Assembly: GCF_003550065.1 (NCBI RefSeq)
Contig: NZ_QXDC01000002.1
Coordinates: 1,484,260-1,548,259 of the forward strand
DNA: 64,000 bases
Origin: Hephaestia caeni
GTDB lineage: Bacteria; Pseudomonadota; Alphaproteobacteria; Sphingomonadales; Sphingomonadaceae
Direction: 5' to 3'
Positions 17,284-26,498 of this stretch are shown here, one piece after another; the first letter of the stretch is position 1, and each line of letters starts with the position of its first letter. Under the pieces are notes generated by a model. That model had not been told where the DNA came from. It was given only the letters and a program-made list of their open reading frames with translations, and searched no databases. A program made the position numbers and the translations under genes.

Positions 17284-18353
17284 TTCGCTTCTCCTGTCGC
17301 CGCCGAACGCGGCAATGGGCGCGGCTGCACGCCCTCGTTGGTCATCTTCACCGGCGCGATCGTGCCGTCGGCGTTGAAGATCATTTTGTCGATCGCCATC
17401 TCGCGATGCTCGCCCTTGGTCTCGCCAAGCGGCCGGCGGTGATAGACGATGTACCAGTCGTCGGTGCCGGGAACGTTGACCACCGAATGGTGCCCCGCCC
17501 CGCGCGCAATCTTGAAATCTTGGCTCAGGATCTTGCCCATCGGCTTGAACGGCCCCGTGGCGCTCGGCCCCATCGCATAGGCGACGCTGTAATCGGGGCC
17601 GGTCCAGCCGCCCTCCGACCACATCAGGTAATACACGCCCTTGCGCTTCACGAGGAACGACCCCTCGACATAGCCGGGCGGCGTGATCTCCTTGTAAATC
17701 TCGCCGTCCGGGAACGGCTCGATCGAGGTCAGATCGTCGCCGAGGCGCACGACGTTGCAATGCCCCCAGCCGCCATAATAGAGATAGAATTGCCCGTCAT
17801 CGTCGCGAAAGACGAACTGGTCGATCGGCTGCGCGCCGTTGTGGAAGCTCGAGATCAGCGGCTTGCCGATCGCGTCCTTGAACGGCCCGGCCGGGCTGTC
17901 CGACACCGCGACCCCGATCCCCCCGGTCTCGCCATCCTTCTGGATATCGTTGGCGCCGAAGAAGAGATAATATTTGCCGTCCTTCTCGATCGCCGACGGC
18001 GCCCACACCGCATAGGCCGCCCAGGAAACGTTCGCGACGTCGAGCACATGCTCGTGTTTGGTCCAGTGGACCAGATCGGGCGAGGAGAAGGCGTTGAAGA
18101 AGGTCTGGATGCCGTAGGACGGCCGGACCATCTTGTTCTTGCGCAGATCCTGCTGCGCGTCGGTGAAATCGGGCGACGTATCGGGCGTGCCGTAATGATC
18201 CGAATAGGTCGGGTAGATCCAGTACTGGCGATCGAAGATGCGGATTTCCGGGTCCGCGTACCAGCCCTTCACGATCGGGTTGACGGCAAGCACCGGCACC
18301 GCCGCCAGCGCGCACAGCCCGCCGATCAACAAGGTCTTGAAGTTGCGCTTCAT
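17280..18353 (-). CDS. GH43 family glycoside hydrolase
   Basis: The 357-residue secreted protein has a Sec signal (MKRNFKTLLIGGLCALAAVP) and a five-bladed beta-propeller typical of GH43. It begins GWYADPEIRIFDRQYWIYPT, which holds the general-base Asp. The pKa-modulating Asp and acid Glu are expected in GAQPIDQFVFRDDDG and PGYVEGSFLVKR. GH43 members are arabinofuranosidases, xylosidases or exo-galactosidases, so this one may remove a decoration from the mannosidic substrate. The ATG chosen has GGAGC and AGGAG upstream; 29 further open codons lack family match. It overlaps GH92-2 by four bases. Confidence 0.9.
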   Translation of the reverse strand: MKRNFKTLLIGGLCALAAVPVLAVNPIVKGWYADPEIRIFDRQYWIYPTYSDHYGTPDTSPDFTDAQQDLRKNKMVRPSYGIQTFFNAFSSPDLVHWTKHEHVLDVANVSWAAYAVWAPSAIEKDGKYYLFFGANDIQKDGETGGIGVAVSDSPAGPFKDAIGKPLISSFHNGAQPIDQFVFRDDDGQFYLYYGGWGHCNVVRLGDDLTSIEPFPDGEIYKEITPPGYVEGSFLVKRKGVYYLMWSEGGWTGPDYSVAYAMGPSATGPFKPMGKILSQDFKIARGAGHHSVVNVPGTDDWYIVYHRRPLGETKGEHREMAIDKMIFNADGTIAPVKMTNEGVQPRPLPRSAATGEAN

Positions 18354-18426
18354 GCTGCTCCGGCTCCTGTCTGTCGTCGCAGCGCAGTCCGCCACGCATC
18401 GGCGCCGGCTGCAAGTCCGACGCGAG

Positions 18427-18454
18427 GGGGCGGCTCCCACGCAGAAGCCGCCCC
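18427..18454 (-). terminator. hairpin between the TonB receptor and GH43
   Basis: GGGGCGGCT and AGCCGCCCC form a 9-bp stem in the 125-bp gap after the receptor stop. No T-run is seen, so it more likely stabilises the receptor mRNA or partly ends transcription than fully terminates. Confidence 0.45.
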
Positions 18455-18478
18455 GCCGTCGTCGATGCTCAGGTCATG

Positions 18479-21475
18479 TCAGAACTTGAACGACATCCCG
18501 ACGTAGAACCGGCGTCCCGAATAGACGTTCGAAATGAACCGGTCCTTGGTGTCGTTGCCAAGATGCTGGCGCTGTTCCGACTTGGTCAGGTTGATGACCG
18601 AGGCCGTCAACTGAAGGTTGTCGAACAGATCGTACGACGCGTTGAGATCGACCTGCTCATACGGGTCCGAATAGATGTTCAGGCCCGACGACAGACCACC
18701 CACGACCTGGCCGCGACGGTTATACGACGCGCGAACCAGAACCGGTCCGTGCTCGTAGAACAGCGACGCGTTGACCTGCGTCTTGGCGCTGCCGACCAGC
18801 GGCGAGGTGCCCACCTTCTCGCCGTTCAGGCTGACGTCGGCGACCGAGGTGTCGTTGTAGGTGAAGTTCACCTGCGCGCCGAGCCCGAAGTCCAGCGTAT
18901 GCTGGGCGTAAAGCTCGATGCCCTGCGACACCGCCGACGAGCCGTTCGCCTGCGTCGAATATTGCTGGATCGTCACCATCTCGCCGGCGACTTCGCTCTG
19001 GATGTCCATCACGATCGGCACGATGAAATCGTGCACGTCCTTGCGGAACAAGGTCGCGCCGAGCACCGAGCCGCGATGGAAATACCATTCGACGCCAAGG
19101 TCGTACTGCCATGCGTTGAACGGCTTCAGGTTGAAGTTGCCGCCGTTGCCGAACCAGCCGGGCAGCGCCCCGAACTCCGCCCGGTCGAACACGAACGGAT
19201 CGGAATTGAAGGTCAGCGACCGCGCGCCGGCGAGATCGCCATAGCCGGGCCGCGCGACCACCTTCGCCACCGCGCCGCGAACCAGCAGGTTCTGCATCGG
19301 CTCCCAACTGATGTTGAAGCTGGGCAGGATGTCGGTGTAGCTCTTTTCCTCGCTGTTCGGGCTGAAGACCTTGACCTGACGGGGCGGCACCGGCGGGGTC
19401 GCGGTAGGATCGCCGTCCTGCGGGATCACGAGGCAGTTGCCGTCCTCGCCCTTCGGCTTGTTCGGATCGAAATGGCCACCGGGGCCGTCGACGCAATATT
19501 CGTTCTCGTACGTGATGACGTCGGTCGAGGTGCCCGTCTGCTTGGTATGGGCGACACGCACGCCGATGTTGCCGCGAATGGTGTCGGTCTTGAAGTTGAG
19601 CTGGGCATAACCGGCCCAGATCCGCTCACCGATATCGTAACGATTCTGCGGCTCGGGCACGCGCACCGGCCCGTTGTACGTCTTGGTCAGATAATCGATG
19701 TAGTTTTCCATGTTGATCGCGGGGAAAGCGGTCGTCTCGAATCCGCCCGCGATGTTGCCCATCGATTCGGGATAGAAGAATTCGGGCAGCGCCAGCGCCC
19801 CGCCCGGCGTATCCTGGAAACGCCGCGTGTTCGCCGCGTCCGAATACCATTCGAACCGCCCGGTCTCGCGATGGATCGCCGCGTCGCGCCATTTGGCGCC
19901 CACCTGCACCGAATCGATGAAGGTGTCGAAGTGACGCGTCACGTCGACCTGCGCATAACGCTGCGAAAGCGTGCTGTTGGAGAAGCCCGATCCGGTCGAA
20001 CCGAGGTCGATCTGCGCGGTGCCGTCGAGCATGTTTTGCAGCACGTCGGGCGAGAACGCCATCGCCAGGCCCTGATTGGTGAAGTTCCATGCGCTGAGGT
20101 GATTGCCGTTGTCGCTGCCGTTGCGTGGCTTGGCCTGCGCGAAGAACTGGAAGGCCGGGCCACCCTTGGAGCGCGTCTTGCCGATCGCGAAATGAACGTC
20201 GAGGCGATCCTTGGTCCATTCGCCCTGGACGTCATACGTGTTCGAGACGGTCTTCTCCCGCGTCAGCGTATTCTGCGGCGCCGGCGTCTCCATCGTGCAC
20301 ATGTTGCCGGGCACGCGGCATTCGGTGCCCTCGGGCGGCACCTCGAACGACGCACCGGTGAAGATCGTGCCGCTGGGGTCGAGCGTCGCGCCGGTGAAGA
20401 AATTACCATAGCCCCATTCCGGAACCTTGATGGTGTTCGACCGATAATTGCCGTCGAGCTGGAACCGGAAGTAATTGGCGGTGATCGTCAAATTGTCGAA
20501 CGGTCGCATCTGCGCCGTCGCCTGGATGCCGAGCCGCTTGCGCTTCTGGTCGAAGATGTTCTCGGCGACCGATTGCGGGGCCCAATAGCCGCTGTAATGC
20601 TGGCCGTCGCGCGTCGTCGTGCCCGCGTTGTTGCCGCTGTTCCAGTACGAGATGGCATCGTCGTTCGCGAACGGATTGCCGTTCACGTCGACCGCGGGAT
20701 TGGTGCTCTTGTCGTCGGTCCACCAATGCCAGGAATCGCCCGACGCGCTCAGCGAGCGGTTGGTACGCTCCTGATAGGTCGCACCGACCAGGAAGCCGAT
20801 CCGCTCGCTCGGATCCTTCCAGGAGATGAGGCCCGAAACCGACGGTTCGATCTTGTCGGTCACATCGGCATAGGTGCCTTCGACCTGGACGTTGCCCGAC
20901 CACGGCTTGAGGTCGAACGGCTTGCGCGTGTGGTTGATGATGACGCCACCGACGCCGCCTTCGTCGAGCCGCGCCTCGGACGACTTGTACACCTCGACGC
21001 TGCCGATGAAGCTCGAGGGCAGCAGCAGGTAATCGAACGAGCGCGACGGATTGCCGCCGGTCGAGGCGATGAAGTTGCCGTTGAGTTCGGTCAGCGTCAG
21101 ATCGGAGCTGAGGCCGCGGATGCTGACGCGGCTGCCCTCGCCACCGTCGCGCGAGATGATGATGCCGGGCACGCGCTGGAGCGAGTCGGCGACGTTCTTG
21201 TCGGGGAACTTGCCGACGTCCTCGGCGGTGATGACATCGATGAAGGCATTGGCGTTGCGCTTCTGCTCGAGGCTGCGTTCGATCGACTCGCGATACCCCG
21301 TGACGACGATCGAATCGTCCGCGCCCTGCGCCGCTTGACCGGTCTGCGGCTGCGCGGTCTGCGCGTACGCCTGCCCCGCCCCGCACAAACCGACGACCGC
21401 CCCCGCGGTCAACATCAGATCGCGCACCAGCGCCGCGCGCCGATCAGTCGATCGATACGAATTTCGAGCCCTCAT
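18479..21475 (-). CDS. TonB-dependent outer-membrane receptor
   Basis: The 998-residue receptor is the probable entry route for the mannosidic glycan. After a signal peptide (ending GQAYAQ near residue 38) the plug domain contains DDSIVVTGYRESIERSLEQK, KFPDKNVADSLQRVPG and ISIRG-like VSIRGLSSDLT. The barrel follows, and the protein ends in MSFKF, the aromatic C-terminal outer-membrane signature. This plug type is common in sphingomonad and Caulobacter carbohydrate receptors that work without SusD, and no susD is nearby. The frame is open 125 codons upstream, but GGAGGAGG and MRARNS set the start. It has its own promoter with TTGACA. Confidence 0.95.
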   Translation of the reverse strand: MRARNSYRSTDRRAALVRDLMLTAGAVVGLCGAGQAYAQTAQPQTGQAAQGADDSIVVTGYRESIERSLEQKRNANAFIDVITAEDVGKFPDKNVADSLQRVPGIIISRDGGEGSRVSIRGLSSDLTLTELNGNFIASTGGNPSRSFDYLLLPSSFIGSVEVYKSSEARLDEGGVGGVIINHTRKPFDLKPWSGNVQVEGTYADVTDKIEPSVSGLISWKDPSERIGFLVGATYQERTNRSLSASGDSWHWWTDDKSTNPAVDVNGNPFANDDAISYWNSGNNAGTTTRDGQHYSGYWAPQSVAENIFDQKRKRLGIQATAQMRPFDNLTITANYFRFQLDGNYRSNTIKVPEWGYGNFFTGATLDPSGTIFTGASFEVPPEGTECRVPGNMCTMETPAPQNTLTREKTVSNTYDVQGEWTKDRLDVHFAIGKTRSKGGPAFQFFAQAKPRNGSDNGNHLSAWNFTNQGLAMAFSPDVLQNMLDGTAQIDLGSTGSGFSNSTLSQRYAQVDVTRHFDTFIDSVQVGAKWRDAAIHRETGRFEWYSDAANTRRFQDTPGGALALPEFFYPESMGNIAGGFETTAFPAINMENYIDYLTKTYNGPVRVPEPQNRYDIGERIWAGYAQLNFKTDTIRGNIGVRVAHTKQTGTSTDVITYENEYCVDGPGGHFDPNKPKGEDGNCLVIPQDGDPTATPPVPPRQVKVFSPNSEEKSYTDILPSFNISWEPMQNLLVRGAVAKVVARPGYGDLAGARSLTFNSDPFVFDRAEFGALPGWFGNGGNFNLKPFNAWQYDLGVEWYFHRGSVLGATLFRKDVHDFIVPIVMDIQSEVAGEMVTIQQYSTQANGSSAVSQGIELYAQHTLDFGLGAQVNFTYNDTSVADVSLNGEKVGTSPLVGSAKTQVNASLFYEHGPVLVRASYNRRGQVVGGLSSGLNIYSDPYEQVDLNASYDLFDNLQLTASVINLTKSEQRQHLGNDTKDRFISNVYSGRRFYVGMSFKF

Positions 21476-21574
21476 TACGATGTTCCTCCTCCCATGACGG
21501 AAGCTCCACGCTTCCGTTCGTTCTCGCCGGCACCCATCACCGGCTCGCGTCCATTGGACCGATGCGGTACTGAA

Positions 21575-21601
21575 TTCATAATATGAAAAGCAATTTGTCA
21601 A
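21575..21601 (-). promoter_or_regulatory. TonB-receptor promoter with overlapping palindrome
   Basis: On the minus strand a perfect TTGACA is followed after 15 bp by TATGAA. The -10 region is inside the palindrome TTCATAATATGAA (21575-21587), and ATTGCTTTT lies directly downstream of the -35. This is a plausible repressor-controlled promoter. The rest of the 304-bp gap between GH2 and the receptor shows no gene. Confidence 0.6.
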
Positions 21602-21779
21602 ATAAATTCTTTGGGCCGAACGATGCTTCCCGCAACCCGTTGCAAAGACCCCACAGTCGGGCATCGGATCGTCGCATTTCCGCGCCGTTTCACGGCAGGC
21701 AGCCGACATCCGCCGCCACGACAACCGCCGCAGCGTCACACTCGTCAACCATGCCGGAAGGGCTGCCCCCTTGCTTGTT

Positions 21780-23720
21780 TCAATCTCCCCAGAGCGGTTC
21801 GGCGATGCGTGACAACGCCTCCGCGGGCGCCTTGGGCGCCGCGCGGTCATAGGTCAGCAAGCCGTTGATTTCGTCCTCGACATCGGTGGTCTGGGTGTAG
21901 ACCGAGGCGCTCAGCCCCTCCTCCTTCGCCTGCCGGATCACCTCGTCCATCTTGCGGCGGAAGCGGGCGAGATAATCCTGCTCGCCGGTCGCGACCTGAT
22001 AGCCCCAGTTCTTCTTGCCCGGTCGCCAGATATGGCCCTCGACCGGAAGCCCGATGCCGCCATATTCGCCCATCACGATCGCGCGATTCGCCTGATGTGC
22101 CGGCGTGTGCGGCACGTCCTCATAGGTGTGGATATCGAGCACGTCGGACGCCTCGGGCGCGACGTCGAGCCACCCCGAATCGGCGTCGACGAGCCGCGAC
22201 GGGTCCATTCCCTTCACGTAGCGCGCCAGCGTCGCCGAATCGTACTGGCCCCAGCCCTCGTTGTTGACCACCCACATCACGATCGACGGGAAGACGCGCA
22301 GTTCGCCGATCATCTCGGCGAGTTCCTTTTGCTGCTCGGCGATTGCCTCGGACGGGAAGATCGCCTGATACTGGCTTGTCCCGGCAAGGAATTGATCCTC
22401 GCCGCCGCCCGAGGGCATGTCCTGCCAGATCAGCATCCCGAGATGGTCGGCATCGTAATAATAGCGCGCGGGCTCGACCTTGATGTGCTTGCGCAGCATG
22501 TTGAATCCCGCCTTTTTCAGAAAGACGAGATCGCTCTTCATCGCCTCCTCGGATGGCGGCGTGTAGAGCCCGTCGGGCCACCAGCCCTGATCGAGCGTGC
22601 CGTTCTGGAAGACGGGCCGGTTGTTGAGCAGGATCGCCGGCTGGCCCTTCACCTTGCCCGGCCCGATCGAGATTTTGCGCATCGCGAAATAGGCCTGGAC
22701 GCTGTCGCGCGGGGCGCCGGTGACGCTCGCGCCCGCGTAGACCTCGCTTTCGTGCTGCGTGAAGCGCGAATCATAGGCCGCCCGGTCGCGCTCCTTTTCG
22801 CTCCTATAGGGATCGCGCACCGTGACCAGCTCGGCCTTGAGATCGTAGAGATACGGGTCGTCGGGCGACCACAGATGTGCGTTCGGAATGCGAATCGTCG
22901 CGCGGCGATTGGCGCGGATGATCGTCTGCGCGATCTGTTTGCCGCCCGCGCTCGCGGTCAGCCGCACCGCGTCGGTGTCGTTCGCCCACCCGCTCAGCGC
23001 GACCGCAACGTCGATCACGCCGCGATCGATGTCGGGCGTCGCGCGCACGTCGGCGATGTGGAGCTTGGGTACCGGCTCGATCCACACCGTCTGCCAGATG
23101 CCGCTGACCGCAGTGTACCAGATGCCCGACGGATCGAGGATCTGCTTGCCGCGCGGCTGCGTGCCTGCGCTGGTCGGATCGGTCACCTCGACGATGATCT
23201 CGTTCGCGCCCGATTTCAGATAATCGGTGATGTCGAAGCCGAATGCATCGAACCCGCCCTTGTGGCTGCCGACGACCGATCCGTTGACGCGCACCGTCGT
23301 CGCATAATCGACCGCGCCGAAATTGAGCATGACATGCTCGCCCGCCCAGTCGGCGGGCACGGTGAAGCTGCGCCGATACCAGATCCGGTCATCCGGCGTG
23401 ACCTTGCGGGTGACGCGCGAGAGCTTCGATTCGATCGGGAACGGCACCAGCACCTGCCCGTCCATCCGCGCGGGCAGCGGCGCGGCCTTGGGCGCGATCG
23501 CATAGTCCCACAGCCCGTTGAGGTTCTGCCAGCGCGTTCGCTGCAATTGCGGGCGCGGATAGCTGCGCCACGCATTGTCGGGCGTCACTGCCTTGCCCCA
23601 GCGCGTCATCAGTTCGGTGGCCGGGATCGGGCTCGCTTGTGTTGCGGGGGTCTGCGCCGATGCCGCAGCGCCGGCCGCCGACATCGCCAGCAAAGCCACG
23701 AAACCGAACGCAGTACGCAT
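21780..23720 (-). CDS. GH2 family glycoside hydrolase (beta-mannosidase/galactosidase type)
   Basis: The 646-residue secreted enzyme has a Sec signal (MRTAFGFVALLAMSAAG, cleavage after ASAQ). A GH2 jelly-roll sugar-binding domain begins near residue 50 (RTRWQNLNGLWDYAI), an Ig-like domain follows, and then the TIM barrel. Family acid/base Glu is in VVNNEGWGQYD near 488 and the nucleophile Glu in IVMGEYGG near 552. GH2 covers beta-galactosidase, beta-mannosidase and others; next to GH92/GH125, hydrolysis of the core beta-mannose or a beta-galactose of an N-glycan is plausible. AGGAG precedes the chosen ATG; 61 open codons upstream are not used. Confidence 0.9.
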   Translation of the reverse strand: MRTAFGFVALLAMSAAGAAASAQTPATQASPIPATELMTRWGKAVTPDNAWRSYPRPQLQRTRWQNLNGLWDYAIAPKAAPLPARMDGQVLVPFPIESKLSRVTRKVTPDDRIWYRRSFTVPADWAGEHVMLNFGAVDYATTVRVNGSVVGSHKGGFDAFGFDITDYLKSGANEIIVEVTDPTSAGTQPRGKQILDPSGIWYTAVSGIWQTVWIEPVPKLHIADVRATPDIDRGVIDVAVALSGWANDTDAVRLTASAGGKQIAQTIIRANRRATIRIPNAHLWSPDDPYLYDLKAELVTVRDPYRSEKERDRAAYDSRFTQHESEVYAGASVTGAPRDSVQAYFAMRKISIGPGKVKGQPAILLNNRPVFQNGTLDQGWWPDGLYTPPSEEAMKSDLVFLKKAGFNMLRKHIKVEPARYYYDADHLGMLIWQDMPSGGGEDQFLAGTSQYQAIFPSEAIAEQQKELAEMIGELRVFPSIVMWVVNNEGWGQYDSATLARYVKGMDPSRLVDADSGWLDVAPEASDVLDIHTYEDVPHTPAHQANRAIVMGEYGGIGLPVEGHIWRPGKKNWGYQVATGEQDYLARFRRKMDEVIRQAKEEGLSASVYTQTTDVEDEINGLLTYDRAAPKAPAEALSRIAEPLWGD

Positions 23721-23759
23721 AGCTGTCTCCTGTGGCGCAGCGCGCCCTTGTCGTGAACT

Positions 23760-23838
23760 GGAGCCCGGGATCGCAAGGGGAAGGAAGGGACGATCCCGGG
23801 CTCCGGCCTCCGCCGCAAGAGGATGGTACGGCGGAGGT
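23760..23838 (-). terminator. two strong hairpins between GH92-3 and GH2
   Basis: GGAGCCCGGGATCG (23760-23773) is perfectly complementary to CGATCCCGGGCTCC (23791-23804). CCTCCGCCG (23808-23816) pairs with CGGCGGAGG (23830-23838). They lie just after the GH92-3 stop in a 134-bp gap and probably stabilise or partly terminate the upstream message. Confidence 0.6.
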
Positions 23839-23854
23839 GTCGGGCAGGTTGGTG

Positions 23855-26224
23855 TCAGCGCGCCGTCATCGATGGCGGCGCGGTGTCGGGGGCGGCGCCC
23901 CATTTCTTGTTCGGCGTCGGCCCCATCGTGAAGACGAAGGTCGCGCCCTGCTTGATGTCGTCATGGCTGAACCACGTCTTGTTCCACGGCTTGCCGTTGA
24001 GCGTCGCCGACTGGATGTAGACGTTGGTCGGCGAATTGTTCTTCGCGACGATCCGCAGTTTCCGGCCGTTGCCCATATCGAGACTGACATCGTCGAAGAC
24101 GGGGCTGCCGATGATGTAATCCTGGCTCGACGGATCGACCGGATAGAATCCCATCGCGCTCAGCATGTACCACGATGAGGTCGCGCCCTGGTCGTCCATC
24201 CCCGGATAGCCGTACCCGGCCGCATCGCTGCCATAGGTGAGGTCGAGGATCTTGCGCACCAGTGCCTGCGTCTTCCAGGGCTGGCCGCTCCAATTGTAAT
24301 AATAAGGCGCCTGCTGGTCGGGCTGGTTGCCGTGGACATATTGCCCGATCAACCCCGTGCAATCGCGGCAGATGCCGTTGGGATTGTAGGGCTTGGTGAA
24401 GAATTCATCGAGCTTGGCGTTGAACCTGTCGCGCCCGCCGAGCAGCCCGATCAGCCCCTGCACGTCGTGCGGCGCCAGCCACAGCGTCGACCACCCCGAC
24501 GCCTCCTTCATCATGAAGTTATAATAAGGCTCCTGCGGATCGAACGGCGCTATCCATTTGCCGTCGGCGGTGCGCCCGCGGATGAAGCCGATCGATTTGT
24601 CGAACACGTTGGCGTAATTGCCCGCGCGCTTGAGGAACATCTTGTAATCATCGGTCTTACCGAGCTTTTTGGCATATTGCGCCAGCGCATAATCATCCCA
24701 CGCATATTCCATCGTGGTCGCCGCGCCCGCCTTGCCGCCGGCATAAGGCGGGCTGGGATTGTGATCGGGGACGATGTCCGAAATCCAGCCCTGCTTCATA
24801 TATTCGGCGAGGTAGCCTCGCGGCCCCTTGGGATCGACCGCGTTCTTGCGCAGATATTCGTAGACGGCTTCGTAGTCGAACGGAATGCCGCGCTCCCACG
24901 CGCCGAGATACAGGAACACCGCATTATCGCCGTGAAACGAGGTATTCATATACCCCTTCTCACGTGCCATATCGAGTTCGGAGGCCATGATGTTCTGGAC
25001 GACCTCGGGCTCCATCAGCTCGAGCAGCACGATCTGGTTGCGCCCCGTATCCCAGAACGGCACCGGGCCGTAGCGGTCGTGGGTCGCGGTCTGCACCTTG
25101 CCGTTGGTGTCGGCGAATTGTTCGCCTTTGGCCGCGATCAGCCGCGGCGAGGCGAACGACTGGAACAGCGTCGAATAGAACAGCTTGCGCTGCTTCTCGG
25201 TGCCGCCCGTCACCTGGACGCGGTTGAGCAGGTTGGCCCATTCGCTGCGCGCGGCGGCGTGGACGCGATCGAAATCCCAGCCCGGCACCTCGTCGCGCAG
25301 CCGCTGCTCGGCCTGTTCGTAGCTGGTGCCGTGCGCGATCTTCATCAGCACCTGCTCGCCCGCCGTCGTCTTGAAGGTGACGTAGCTGCCCGCATAGCTA
25401 CCCGAGACGTCGCGGCGGCCGGGGACGACATCGCTATTGCCGATCCCCCAGCCCTCATGTTCACCCGGCGCCTTGCGGAACGTGCCGAGCGCGGTGAACG
25501 GCTTGGAGAATTCGGCGACGAAATAGGCGCCATCGGTCGCCCGGCTTTGCTCCGAAACGCCCCGCACCTTGGCATCGCCGACGATCTCGACCGTGCCGCC
25601 GTGGCGCGGGAAGTTGATGATCACGTTCGACCGCTCGCTTGCGGGGAAGGTGAAGCGCATCACGCTCGCCCAGCGCGTCGCGGTCAATTCGGCCTGGGTT
25701 TTGAACGTATCGAGATAGACCGAATAATAACCCGGCGACGTCTTCTCGCGCGCCTTGTCGTAATAGGCTTCCTTATACGCCGGCGCCGGCGACCAATCAC
25801 CCACCACCGGCATGATGATCGGCTCGGCCCGGCCGCCATAGGTCGAGCCACCGCCCGCGGTGAAGCCGATCATCGTCGGGTTGGTGTAATAATAGGGAAC
25901 GGCGACGCCGTTGGGATATTGCAGTTCGATATTGTTGTTGACCGGCGACGCCGCGACCGATCCGTGCGGCAACCGCGCGCCCGGCGAGGTCTGCCCCGAA
26001 TAGACCGGCTCGCCCGGCGGCGGCGCGTTGCCGATCAGGTCCTGCCGATCGAGCGCCGCGGTGCCGACCAGCGGATCGGCGAGGTCGACGGGTGCCTGCG
26101 ACGGCACGTCCTGCGCGTGGACGGCCACGCCCAGACCAGCAGCCGCCAGCGTAAGGCCACTTACGGCCAACGCCAGATTGACCATCCTGCGGCGCCTTCT
26201 TCCTGAAATCCGGTGCTCCGGCAT
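23855..26224 (-). CDS. GH92 family alpha-mannosidase (copy 3)
   Basis: The 789-residue enzyme has a Sec signal after an Arg-rich n-region (GRRRRRMVNLALAVSGLTLA, cleavage after VHAQ). GH92 blocks are diverged: KEASGWSTLW (presumed acid Glu near 574), HGNQPDQQ, and GMDDQGATSSW where the other copies have G-N/D-x-D-x-GQ-M/T-SAW. The N-terminal region is also longer and rich in Gly/Tyr (FTAGGGSTYGGRAEP). These changes suggest a different alpha-mannoside or another alpha-linked substrate. GGAGGGG precedes the chosen ATG. It heads the GH92-3, GH2, receptor, GH43, GH92-2 block and has a good promoter. Confidence 0.9.
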   Translation of the reverse strand: MPEHRISGRRRRRMVNLALAVSGLTLAAAGLGVAVHAQDVPSQAPVDLADPLVGTAALDRQDLIGNAPPPGEPVYSGQTSPGARLPHGSVAASPVNNNIELQYPNGVAVPYYYTNPTMIGFTAGGGSTYGGRAEPIIMPVVGDWSPAPAYKEAYYDKAREKTSPGYYSVYLDTFKTQAELTATRWASVMRFTFPASERSNVIINFPRHGGTVEIVGDAKVRGVSEQSRATDGAYFVAEFSKPFTALGTFRKAPGEHEGWGIGNSDVVPGRRDVSGSYAGSYVTFKTTAGEQVLMKIAHGTSYEQAEQRLRDEVPGWDFDRVHAAARSEWANLLNRVQVTGGTEKQRKLFYSTLFQSFASPRLIAAKGEQFADTNGKVQTATHDRYGPVPFWDTGRNQIVLLELMEPEVVQNIMASELDMAREKGYMNTSFHGDNAVFLYLGAWERGIPFDYEAVYEYLRKNAVDPKGPRGYLAEYMKQGWISDIVPDHNPSPPYAGGKAGAATTMEYAWDDYALAQYAKKLGKTDDYKMFLKRAGNYANVFDKSIGFIRGRTADGKWIAPFDPQEPYYNFMMKEASGWSTLWLAPHDVQGLIGLLGGRDRFNAKLDEFFTKPYNPNGICRDCTGLIGQYVHGNQPDQQAPYYYNWSGQPWKTQALVRKILDLTYGSDAAGYGYPGMDDQGATSSWYMLSAMGFYPVDPSSQDYIIGSPVFDDVSLDMGNGRKLRIVAKNNSPTNVYIQSATLNGKPWNKTWFSHDDIKQGATFVFTMGPTPNKKWGAAPDTAPPSMTAR

Positions 26225-26293
26225 CGACCCCTCCCTGCTTCTGCTTCGTGGCCGCGGCCCGCACTGTCGTGCCGGCATCCGCGTACCGTCGGG

Positions 26294-26321
26294 AGAATAA
26301 GTAAAACAATTTTCTTGTCAA
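26294..26321 (-). promoter_or_regulatory. GH92-3 promoter
   Basis: A perfect TTGACA and a TATTCT are separated by 16 bp. ATTGTTTT lies in the spacer, the same core as upstream of the TonB receptor and GH125. The start codon is about 70 bp downstream. Confidence 0.65.
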
Positions 26322-26406
26322 TTAAATCGCGCATGCAGCCGCTTGTTGGAGAAGCGGCTCGCGAACAGCGACCCTGCATCGAACGGTAATCTCGCTTGGA
26401 ATCAGT

Positions 26407-26475
26407 GCTCCCGCGAAAGCGGGAGCCCAGGAGGCAATGCACGCCCGACTCTGCCCCCCCATGCGCGGGGGAACA
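26407..26475. repeat. palindromic repeat of the CGCGAAAGCGGG family
   Basis: GCTCCCGCGAAAGCGGGAGC followed by CCAGG forms a perfect hairpin. A weaker partner CCCCCCCATGCGCGGGGG lies 20 bp on. It occupies the 274-bp gap between the SGNH gene and the GH92-3 promoter. Confidence 0.8.
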
Positions 26476-26498
26476 TGAGTCGGCTGATCGCAATCGGC

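Noticed and set aside
18476..21586. A 1036-codon open frame on the plus strand opposite the TonB receptor
   Set aside because: It is the antisense of a clear receptor gene, rich in Arg/His/Ala with no domain, a normal by-product of high GC codon bias.
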